A stretch of 9,990 nucleotides of DNA from Trueperaceae bacterium (GTDB taxonomy: Bacteria; Deinococcota; Deinococci; Deinococcales; Trueperaceae). The stretch is taken from assembly GCA_003567075.1 (NCBI GenBank), contig PXAU01000380.1:1-9990 (forward strand). The letters run 5' to 3'. Both the position numbers and the translations under genes were made by a program. Of the stretch, positions 1 through 5,937 are shown piece by piece; position 1 is the stretch's first letter; the number at the start of each line of letters is the position of its first letter. The notes under the pieces were generated by a model. That model saw nothing but the letters and a program-made list of their open reading frames with translations, was not told where the DNA came from and made no database searches.

Positions 1-290
1 ACATCCGTTGGGAGGCCGACGAGGCGCCCGAAACGGGGCCGCAGGCGGCCAACGCGATGCTCCTCGCGCTCTGGGACCACGAGCGCCGCAACGCGCTGCG
101 CATCGACCTGTGGACGCGCGAGATGACGGTCGACGACATGAACGACTTCGTCTTCCAGACGCTCCTGTCGCTGGCCGACACCTACCGCGCGGCCACCAAC
201 GACGCAGGGCTCGCGTCCGAGATCACGATCTTCGCGCGCGAGTTCGCCGAGAAGGCCAGCACGCGGCTGCGACGGGCGGCCGGCGGATAG
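1..290 (+). CDS. gldC: GldC-like protein, 3' end (5' truncated by window edge)
   Basis: The reading frame enters from the left edge (first full codon at base 3) and stops with TAG at 288-290, leaving about 95 residues. The visible protein has the blocks I associate with GldC: a Trp-containing start (IRWEADEAP), an A-A-N-A-M-L-L-A-L-W-D block, then LRIDLWTREMTVDDMNDF and QTLLSLADTYRAATND, and a short Lys/Arg-rich tail. GldC proteins are about 110 residues long, so only the first dozen or so residues seem to be missing. In Bacteroidetes GldC is a small cytoplasmic accessory protein linked to gliding motility; its biochemical role is unknown. In this GC-rich genome no gliding role should be assumed. 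An internal ATG at 57 would cut off conserved residues, so it is not the start. The gene is separated from the next one by about 200 bases and is probably not part of the transport operon. Confidence 0.8.
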   Translation, partial: IRWEADEAPETGPQAANAMLLALWDHERRNALRIDLWTREMTVDDMNDFVFQTLLSLADTYRAATNDAGLASEITIFAREFAEKASTRLRRAAGG

Positions 291-306
291 GCCCGGGCTC
301 CGGGCC
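290..306 (+). terminator. GC-rich hairpin at the stop codon of the gldC-like gene
   Basis: A 7-bp perfect stem (GGCCCGG at 290-296 with CCGGGCC at 300-306) closes a 3-nt loop directly after the stop codon. No T-tract follows, so it is not a textbook intrinsic terminator. Two more possible stems follow it: CAGCCAG 315-321 with CTGGCTG 342-348, and CGACCG 350-355 with CGGTCG 369-374. The cluster of stems fits an end-of-transcript or 3'-stabilising region, but function is inferred from position only. Confidence 0.35.
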
Positions 307-412
307 CTGTATCGCAGCCAGCCCGGGTTCTCCAACAACGCCTGGCTGACGACCGTTCGATCTCGGAGCGGTCGGGTGGGGGATGGCGTCGCTCGTGCTG
401 GCGCGCGGCCTG

Positions 413-461
413 TATACTCTGCTACGCGCGCAGTTCACATTGCGTTGCCGTTACGTAATAC
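413..461 (+). promoter_or_regulatory. Candidate promoter/operator region of the IclR regulator gene
   Basis: This is the only AT-richer stretch in the intergenic region. It contains TATACT (413-418), a good -10 match but with no convincing -35. It also has TTCACA (434-439), 16 nt before TAATAC (456-461), a weak -35/-10 pair. The perfect palindrome TTACGTAA (451-458) overlaps the second pair, where an autoregulating IclR protein could bind. Which hexamers are used cannot be decided from sequence. Confidence 0.3.
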
Positions 462-475
462 GATACGCCCTCGAT

Positions 476-483
476 GGGAGGTG
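476..483 (+). promoter_or_regulatory. Ribosome binding site that sets the GTG start at 489
   Basis: GGGAGGTG at 476-483 lies 5 nt before GTG 489. The earlier in-frame ATG at 474 overlaps this site and has no comparable site of its own, so GTG 489 is the better start. Confidence 0.65.
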
Positions 484-488
484 TCACA

Positions 489-1313
489 GTGACGAACCAG
501 TACGTCATAGGCTCCGCGTATCGGACGCTGCGCATCCTCCTCGCCTTCGGTGCCGTTCCGCACCGCTTCACGCTCGCGGAGATCGTGTCCAGCAGTGGTT
601 TGGAGAAGAGTCGCGTCTACCGCTCCTTGAAGACGCTCGAGGCCGCAGGCTTCATCGTCCAGGGTGACGACGGCCGTTACGAGCTGACGCGCGTCATCCA
701 CTTCCTGAGCGCGGCGGTCGAGCGCGGACGAGACGCCTCCTTGGTGGAGGTCGCTGCTCCTTACCTCGATGAGCTCGCCGTCACGACCGGCGAGAGCGTG
801 CATCTCGGTGCCCTCGTCGGCGACCACACGGTCGTGCTCGACCGCCGCGAGAGTCCCGCCAAGGTGCGGTTGGCGTCGGTCGTCCTCGGGCAATCGGTTC
901 CGCTCCACGCCGGCGCCGTACCCAAGGCGATCCTGGCGTACGTTGACGACGCAACCTGCCAATCGGTGCTCGACAACTTGGCCAACTTGCCCAAGTACGC
1001 GCATGGGACGTGTCGTGACGCCGACGCTCTGCGCGCCGAACTCGACGCGATCAGGCAGCGCGGCTACTCGATCAGCGATGGGGACTTCGATGCGTCAGCC
1101 CGAGGTGCTGGCGCCCCGATCTTCGGTGCTGATGGCATCGTCGTCGGCGGCGTGAGCGTCGGCGGCCCCAGTTTCCGCGTTAGCGCGGAGAGGCTCCAGG
1201 CGTTCGGCGCCATGGTCCGCCGTGCGGCAGCAGCGATCTCCATGGAACTCGGCTTCGGCGGCCATGCCACCCCAGACCCGGCTCCCCTCGCACCGTTGGA
1301 CACCGTCCAGTGA
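489..1313 (+). CDS. IclR-family transcriptional regulator
   Basis: The protein is 274 residues, a normal IclR-family length. Residues 5-65 form the winged helix-turn-helix: a leading helix (GSAYRTLRILLAF), then LAEIVSSSGLEKSRVYRSL as helix-turn-helix and TLEAAGFI entering the wing. Residues about 80-255 form the effector-binding domain, with the family block VPLHAGAVPKAILA and a C-terminal RQRGYSISDGDFDASARGAGAP stretch followed by FGADGIVVGGVSVGGPSFR, the usual small-molecule pocket. IclR proteins control catabolic operons and respond to pathway intermediates. The gene is co-directional with the transporter and enzyme genes, 70 nt upstream of the first, so it is probably their local regulator and part of the same transcript. 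An ATG at 474 would add five residues but overlaps the ribosome binding site. The inducer cannot be deduced. Family assignment is firm; target assignment is inference. Confidence 0.93.
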   Translation: MTNQYVIGSAYRTLRILLAFGAVPHRFTLAEIVSSSGLEKSRVYRSLKTLEAAGFIVQGDDGRYELTRVIHFLSAAVERGRDASLVEVAAPYLDELAVTTGESVHLGALVGDHTVVLDRRESPAKVRLASVVLGQSVPLHAGAVPKAILAYVDDATCQSVLDNLANLPKYAHGTCRDADALRAELDAIRQRGYSISDGDFDASARGAGAPIFGADGIVVGGVSVGGPSFRVSAERLQAFGAMVRRAAAAISMELGFGGHATPDPAPLAPLDTVQ

Positions 1314-1346
1314 GCGGTACCAGCACCGGCCGATACGACAACGTCC

Positions 1347-1361
1347 GCGGGGCTGCCCCGC
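1347..1361 (+). promoter_or_regulatory. Perfect GC hairpin between the regulator and binding-protein genes
   Basis: GCGGGG (1347-1352) and CCCCGC (1356-1361) form a 6-bp stem with a CTG loop. It lies 10 nt upstream of the AGGAGG site of the binding-protein gene and is not followed by T residues. Possible roles are partial termination, RNase processing or 5'-end protection of the binding-protein mRNA. None is proven. Confidence 0.35.
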
Positions 1362-1371
1362 ACCCAGCTAC

Positions 1372-1377
1372 AGGAGG
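1372..1377 (+). promoter_or_regulatory. Consensus Shine-Dalgarno of the solute-binding protein gene
   Basis: AGGAGG sits 6 nt before ATG 1384. It is the strongest ribosome binding site in the window, which suits a binding protein needed in excess over its permeases. It also fixes the start, because the open frame extends further upstream inside the regulator gene. Confidence 0.8.
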
Positions 1378-1383
1378 AATCGT

Positions 1384-2958
1384 ATGACCGTTCGTTACCT
1401 TCGCCGTCTCTTCGTTGCGCTCGTCGCGAGCCTCGCTCTCGCGCACGGCATCGCCCAAGCACAGGGGTCGGTCACCATTCCAATCGCCGCCGACCCGACC
1501 ATGAACCCATGGCATCCCAACGCCTTCGTCGAGTCGGTGTTCTCGAACCGCGTCCTCTTCGCGTCGCTCACGAAGCCGGGTGTCGACCTTCAACCTGCCC
1601 CCGACCTGGCGCGCAGCTGGAGCGCCTCCGATGACGGCCTCACCTGGACCTTCGAGCTCCGCGACGACGTGGTGTGGCACGACGGCGAACCCTTCAGCGC
1701 CGAGGACGTCGCCTTCACCTTCAACGAGATCGTGTTGAACGCCGATCTCGGCGCGAGTGGCGCGGCCAACTTCCGCAACACGGTCGATCGGGTCGAGGTG
1801 ATCGACCCTTCGACCGTGGCGTTCCACGTGCGTAGCCCCTTCTCGGCGCTGCCTGCCTACCTCGCATACAACGCGGGTATCCTGCCGAAGCACGTGTTCG
1901 AGGGCGAAGACCCTTGGGAGCTGACCTCGTTCAACAAGGGCACGCCTATCGGCACCGGACCCTTCCGGGTTGCGGAGTACGTCTCTGGCTCCTACCTGAC
2001 GCTCGAGCGCTTCGACGATTACTTCGACGAGCCAGCCCGCCTCGATTTCCTGACCTTCCGGGTCCTTCCCGACGCAAACGCGCAGCTCGCACAGATGCTG
2101 GCCGGTGACCTGGACGTCATGATCGTCGACAACCTCGCGTCGATCCCGCAGATCGATCGCTCGCCGAACACGCTCACGTACCCGGTGAACCAGGTCAACT
2201 ACTACTACGTCACCGTGAACCACGAGCGCGAGCTGTTCAACGACATCAACCTCAAGCGCGCACTGCTCCACGCGATCGACCGCGAAGCGATCATCGAGAG
2301 TGTCATGCGTGGCAACGGCTCGCTTGCGACGGGTCCGATCTCGCCGGCGCTGCAGGCGTACTACAACCCCAACGTCCGCACCTACCCATACGATCCGGAA
2401 GGTGCCGTCGAGTTGCTCGAGGCGTCTGGCTGGACGCGTGGCGACGATGGCGTCATGGTCAAGGACGGGCAGCGCCTGGCGTTCGTGCTCGATGTCGGTC
2501 GAAACCGCGATCTCGAGCCGATCTCGGCACTCGTCCAGGACTACTGGCGTGACATCGGCGTCGACGTCTCGCTCAACACCCTCGAGTGGAACGCCTACAT
2601 CCAGAAGATCGTCGTGCAGCGCGACTACGATGCCACCATCAACTGGTGGATCACACCCGCCGATCCCGACGTCTACGCCTACTATCACTCGAGTGCGGCC
2701 GGGACCGGGTTCAACCTGCCCGGGTATCGCGACGCCACCATCGATGACCTGCTCGAGCGTGGTCGTGCCGAATCAGACGTCGACGCCCGCATCGAGATCT
2801 ACCGGCAGTTCCAGGAACAGGTTGCCGAGCAACTGCCCTACCTCTTCCTCTGGTACCCGAGCGAGATCCAGGCCCGCAGCGTCAACCTCCAGGGCATGGT
2901 CGACCTCGGCCTCCGTGACAACATGCACTACGTGAACCAGTGGTACCTGGGCGACTGA
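1384..2958 (+). CDS. Family-5 ABC transporter solute-binding protein (peptide/nickel/opine type)
   Basis: This 524-residue exported protein should capture a solute outside the membrane and pass it to the two permeases downstream. Residues 1-26 are a classical signal peptide: basic RYLRR, a hydrophobic core (LFVALVASLALAHGIA) and cleavage after A-Q-A (24-26). There is no lipobox Cys, so it is predicted to be free rather than a lipoprotein. The SBP_bac_5 signature is clear at 74-108 (DLARSWSASDDGLTWTFELR, then WHDGEPFSAEDV). Other family blocks are GTGPFRVAEY at 190-199, the region around NDINLKRALLHAIDREAI, and the YDPEGAVELLEASGW block. Length matches DppA/OppA relatives. The open frame continues upstream into the IclR gene, but AGGAGG and the signal peptide fix ATG 1384. 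Substrate specificity is not readable from motifs: peptides are the default, but relatives bind sugars, opines, heme or nickel chelates. Confidence 0.94.
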   Translation: MTVRYLRRLFVALVASLALAHGIAQAQGSVTIPIAADPTMNPWHPNAFVESVFSNRVLFASLTKPGVDLQPAPDLARSWSASDDGLTWTFELRDDVVWHDGEPFSAEDVAFTFNEIVLNADLGASGAANFRNTVDRVEVIDPSTVAFHVRSPFSALPAYLAYNAGILPKHVFEGEDPWELTSFNKGTPIGTGPFRVAEYVSGSYLTLERFDDYFDEPARLDFLTFRVLPDANAQLAQMLAGDLDVMIVDNLASIPQIDRSPNTLTYPVNQVNYYYVTVNHERELFNDINLKRALLHAIDREAIIESVMRGNGSLATGPISPALQAYYNPNVRTYPYDPEGAVELLEASGWTRGDDGVMVKDGQRLAFVLDVGRNRDLEPISALVQDYWRDIGVDVSLNTLEWNAYIQKIVVQRDYDATINWWITPADPDVYAYYHSSAAGTGFNLPGYRDATIDDLLERGRAESDVDARIEIYRQFQEQVAEQLPYLFLWYPSEIQARSVNLQGMVDLGLRDNMHYVNQWYLGD

Positions 2959-2992
2959 CCTATCCCGACGTGTCGGTGCCACCAGGATCTCC

Positions 2993-3940
2993 GTGCTGAG
3001 CTTCTTCCTACGACGTGCAGGTGAAGGGGTGATCGTGATGCTGTTCGTCACGATCATCACCTTCTTCCTGGTCAACTTGGCGCCAGGTGGACCGGCGGTG
3101 ATGATGCGTATGGACATGACGGCAGAGCAGCGCGACGCGCTCGCCCGACGTCTGAACCTCGACCAACCCGTCCACCTGCGCTACGCGTCATGGTTCGGCA
3201 ACGCCATCCGTGGCGACCTCGGTCGCTCGGTCAACGACAACCGCAGGGTCAACGAGATCATCGGCCAGCGCTTGCCGGTGACGCTCAACCTGACCTTCTG
3301 GTCGCTCCTCGTAGCGGTCGCGATCGGTGTCCCTCTCGGCGTGGCCGCCGCGGTATGGCGCAACGGCCCGGTCGACTACGCAGCCAGCGTCTTGAGCGTC
3401 CTCGGTCTGGCGATCCCGTCGTTCTGGTTCGCGCTCTTGCTCATCCTCCTGTTCTCCGTGACGCTCGGTTGGCTGCCTTCGTCGGGAATGCGCAGTGTCG
3501 GCGTCGGCTTCGACGTGGTCGATCGGGCCCGCTACATGGTCCTGCCGGTCACCGTCCTGGCGACCTCCGCGCTTCCGTTCATGGTGCGCTACACGCGCTC
3601 GGCGATGCTGAGCGTGATCGCCGAGGATTACGTCCGTACCGCGCGCGCGAAGGGCGTGCGTGAGCGTGGGGTGTACTTCGTCCACGCGTTCCGAAACGCC
3701 CTCATCCCGGTCGTCACCCAGGTTGGTCTGCTGATCGCGCGGCTCATCGGCGGCGCCGTCGTCACGGAGACGATCTTCGGTTGGCCCGGCATGGGCCGGC
3801 TGGCGGTCGAGGCGTCGAACGGGCGCGACTTCACCGTGATCATGGGCTTGACCGTCGTGATCGCATCGGTCGTGATCGTCACCAACCTCCTGGTCGATCT
3901 CGCCTACGGCCTGATCGACCCCAGGGTGCGGCATGCCTGA
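2993..3940 (+). CDS. ABC transporter permease, DppB type
   Basis: This 315-residue inner-membrane protein is one half of the import channel. It shows the DppB/OppB layout: TM1 at about 11-30 (VIVMLFVTIITFFLVNLAPG), a long extracytoplasmic loop carrying the RRLNLDQP and IRGDLGRS blocks, then several TMs between about 98 and 200. The cytoplasmic EAA loop at 211-229 (EDYVRTARAKGVRERGVYF) is where an ATPase would dock. A late TETIFGWPGMGRL block and a C-terminal DLAYGLIDPRVR follow. The start is GTG 2993, with AGGA at 2984-2987 spaced 5 nt away. It lies 34 nt after the binding-protein gene and overlaps the next permease gene by 8 nt, so translation of the pair is probably coupled. The conserved EAA loop implies a working ATPase partner, but none is encoded in this window. 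Confidence 0.95.
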   Translation: MLSFFLRRAGEGVIVMLFVTIITFFLVNLAPGGPAVMMRMDMTAEQRDALARRLNLDQPVHLRYASWFGNAIRGDLGRSVNDNRRVNEIIGQRLPVTLNLTFWSLLVAVAIGVPLGVAAAVWRNGPVDYAASVLSVLGLAIPSFWFALLLILLFSVTLGWLPSSGMRSVGVGFDVVDRARYMVLPVTVLATSALPFMVRYTRSAMLSVIAEDYVRTARAKGVRERGVYFVHAFRNALIPVVTQVGLLIARLIGGAVVTETIFGWPGMGRLAVEASNGRDFTVIMGLTVVIASVVIVTNLLVDLAYGLIDPRVRHA

Positions 3941-4811
3941 CATCGACCCCGCACTGCAGCGCGCCCCGGCGCGGAGTGGGGTGCGGCTCGCCGCGCGGCG
4001 CTTCGCGCGCAACCGCGGCTCGCTCGTAGCGCTCATGTTCCTGATCTTCGTCCACGTCGCCGTCGTGGTCGGGCCCGTGTTCGTGCAGCACGCTCCCGAA
4101 CGCACCTCGCCGCGCAACGCGCTGCTCCCGCCCGGTCCCGTCCACCTGCTCGGCACCGACGAGCTCGGCCGCGACCACCTCGCCAGGCTGCTCCACGGCG
4201 GCCGTGTGACACTCGCCGTGGGGCTGTTCTCGATGGTGGTCTCGCTCGTCGTGGGAACCGTCGTCGGCTCCGTGGCCGCCTTCTTCCGAGGGACGCTCGA
4301 GGCGCTGCTGATGCGGTTCACCGATGCCATGATGGCCATCCCTAGCTTCTTCCTGGTGCTGGTCGCCATCACGGTGCTCGGCAACAGTCCCGCGATGGTG
4401 GTGCTCGTGATCGGCCTCACCTCCTGGATGGTCGTCGCACGCGTCGTCTATGCCGAGGTCCTCACATATCGCACGCGCGAGTTCGTGAACGCCGCCGAAG
4501 CGCTCGGCGCGCGTCAGATGCGGCTCATCGTGCGGCACGTGCTGCCGATGACCGTTCCCTCGCTGATCGTCAGTGCGACGCTCGGTGTCGCATTCGCGAT
4601 CCTCATCGAGACGGCCATCAGCTACCTCGGTCTCGGCATCCAGCCGCCCGTGGCGTCATGGGGCAACATGCTCCAGAACGCCCAACAGTACATCTGGCTC
4701 AGTCCCATGCTGGCCGTTTGGCCCGGCGTCCTGACGATGCTCACCGTGCTCGCCTACAACCTCGTCGGCGATGGGCTCCGCGACGCGCTGGATCCGCGGA
4801 CCGCACGGTGA
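3933..4811 (+). CDS. ABC transporter permease, DppC type
   Basis: This 292-residue protein is the second channel subunit. The DppC/OppC signature is clear: a cytoplasmic basic N-terminus (RLAARRFARNRGS), TM1 at about 30-50, the LLGTDELGRDHLARLLHGGR block at 72-91, and TMs at about 92-118, 134-150 and 152-172. The EAA loop (EFVNAAEALGARQMRLIVRH) is at 183-202, followed by SYLGLGIQPPVASWG at 230-244 and the terminal NLVGDGLRDALDPR at 276-289. The ATG lies within the end of the dppB-like gene (overlap 3933-3940). In most such operons one or two ATPase genes (DppD/DppF) follow. Here the next gene is a CapA-like enzyme. The pair is expected to form a heterodimer in the membrane with the binding protein delivering substrate. 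Confidence 0.95.
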   Translation: MPDIDPALQRAPARSGVRLAARRFARNRGSLVALMFLIFVHVAVVVGPVFVQHAPERTSPRNALLPPGPVHLLGTDELGRDHLARLLHGGRVTLAVGLFSMVVSLVVGTVVGSVAAFFRGTLEALLMRFTDAMMAIPSFFLVLVAITVLGNSPAMVVLVIGLTSWMVVARVVYAEVLTYRTREFVNAAEALGARQMRLIVRHVLPMTVPSLIVSATLGVAFAILIETAISYLGLGIQPPVASWGNMLQNAQQYIWLSPMLAVWPGVLTMLTVLAYNLVGDGLRDALDPRTAR

Positions 4812-4817
4812 CGGAAC

Positions 4818-4821
4818 GGAG
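4818..4821 (+). promoter_or_regulatory. Ribosome binding site choosing ATG 4829
   Basis: GGAG ends 7 nt before ATG 4829. The competing in-frame GTG at 4808 overlaps the TGA of the permease gene (GTGA), so coupled initiation there remains possible and would add seven residues. Confidence 0.5.
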
Positions 4822-4828
4822 CGCGACA

Positions 4829-5935
4829 ATGACCACCTCCTTGATCGTCGCGGCGGTCGGCGACATCATCTTCACGCGGCCGCCCTCGCCCCGCCTGGCG
4901 CTCGACGCGCTCGCAGGCGCGGACGTCGTCACGGCCAATCTCGAGGGGCCCATCACCGACCACCCCTATCCCAGCGACAAGCTCATCCCCCTTCGCATGC
5001 CGCTCGAAGCCGCCGCCTGGGTCCGGGATGCCGGCTTCGAGGTCGTGTCGTTGGCGAACAACCATGCCATGGATTACGGCGAGCGTGGTCTGCTGCAGAC
5101 GCTCGAGCACATCGGCCCTGTTGGCGTGCGCGTCGTGGGCGCGGGCCCAGACCTCGAGCGCGCGCTGGCCCACCAGGTCGTGGAGACCCGAGCTGCGCGT
5201 GTTGCCTTCGTCGGCCTTGCCACGACCGTACCGAGCGGCTTCGCGGCCGGCCAGGGGCGCCCGGGCATCGCTCCGGTCCGCGTGCGCGTGTCGTTTGCGG
5301 TCGACGGCGCGCTCAACGAAGAGCAGCCCGGTACGCCACCCTGGGTCCACACGCAGGTCGACGAGCACGATGCGGAACTCGCCTTGGAGGCGGTGCGTCG
5401 CGCCCGCGCCGACGCCGACGTGGTCGTCGTCCACGTGCACTGGGGTGTGCCGCCCGAGTGGAACGCACCGTTCCAGGGCGACCTGGCCGAGTACCAGCGC
5501 CCCTTCGGTCACGCGCTCGTCGAGGCGGGCGCAAGCGTGATCGTCGGCCACCACGCCCACGCCCTCCATGGCGTCGAGGTGTACCGCGACGCGGCTATCT
5601 TCTACAGCCTCGGCAACTTCGCCTTCCACCCGTACGCCGACCGCGACACGCTGGTGTTGCAGCGGCCCGCGCCGCCGTTCAAGGTCAAGCACGGTGAGCA
5701 CAACAAGCAGAGCCTCGCTGCGCGCGTGCACCTCGAGCGTCACGCGGGTGGCTGGCGGTTCAAGGAGGCGATCTTGGTCCCAGCGCGGCTGAACGAGCTC
5801 GGCGAGGCCGAGCGGGTCACGGGTGAGGCGGCCGACCATATCCACGCGGCCGTTGCCGCTTCCGACGCCAACGCCTCCGTCCACTTTGAGCGGCGCGGCG
5901 ACGAGGCGATCGTGCGCGCCAGCACGGGAGCGTGA
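4829..5935 (+). CDS. CapA-family (PGA_cap) metallophosphatase-fold protein, soluble form
   Basis: The 368-residue protein carries all the usual CapA blocks of a calcineurin-like phosphatase fold: AAVGDIIFT with Asp12, NLEGPIT at 37-43, LANNHAMDYG with Asn78/His79 at 75-84, HWG at 204-206, GHHAHALHG at 240-248, and YSLGNF at 259-264. These supply the metal-binding Asp, Asn and His residues. Founding CapA members act in poly-gamma-glutamate capsule synthesis and are anchored by an N-terminal membrane segment. This protein begins directly with the first beta strand and has neither signal peptide nor TM helix, so it should be cytoplasmic. Placed between importer and peptidase genes it is more likely a catabolic phosphatase, phosphodiesterase or amide-processing enzyme than a capsule enzyme; that is inference. 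Fold assignment is firm, reaction unknown. It meets the next gene without a gap. Confidence 0.85.
   Translation: MTTSLIVAAVGDIIFTRPPSPRLALDALAGADVVTANLEGPITDHPYPSDKLIPLRMPLEAAAWVRDAGFEVVSLANNHAMDYGERGLLQTLEHIGPVGVRVVGAGPDLERALAHQVVETRAARVAFVGLATTVPSGFAAGQGRPGIAPVRVRVSFAVDGALNEEQPGTPPWVHTQVDEHDAELALEAVRRARADADVVVVHVHWGVPPEWNAPFQGDLAEYQRPFGHALVEAGASVIVGHHAHALHGVEVYRDAAIFYSLGNFAFHPYADRDTLVLQRPAPPFKVKHGEHNKQSLAARVHLERHAGGWRFKEAILVPARLNELGEAERVTGEAADHIHAAVAASDANASVHFERRGDEAIVRASTGA
5926..5930 (+). promoter_or_regulatory. Ribosome binding site choosing ATG 5938
   Basis: GGGAG ends 7 nt before ATG 5938 but only 1 nt before the alternative GTG 5932, which overlaps the previous stop as GTGA. The spacing favours ATG 5938. 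Confidence 0.55.
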
Positions 5936-5937
5936 TC

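Noticed and set aside
350..374. tRNA-like T-arm (GTTCGATC) in the intergenic region
   Set aside because: The bases form a simple CGACCG/CGGTCG stem with a 13-nt loop. No acceptor, D or anticodon arms can be built around it.
383..667. Plus-strand open frame overlapping the start of the regulator gene
   Set aside because: It lies in a different frame from the IclR gene over most of its length, is Arg-rich without motifs, and has no ribosome binding site.
1180..2688. Long minus-strand open frame (about 500 codons) opposite the binding-protein gene
   Set aside because: It is antisense to a clear SBP_bac_5 protein. Its translation is Asp/Arg/Val-rich without motifs, as expected for the mirror of GC-rich coding sequence.
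3188..5884. Long minus-strand frames opposite the permease and CapA-like genes (3188-4420, 3879-4538, 4754-5884)
   Set aside because: They have low-complexity His/Arg/Asp-rich translations, no recognisable domain, and are fully antisense to well-supported genes.
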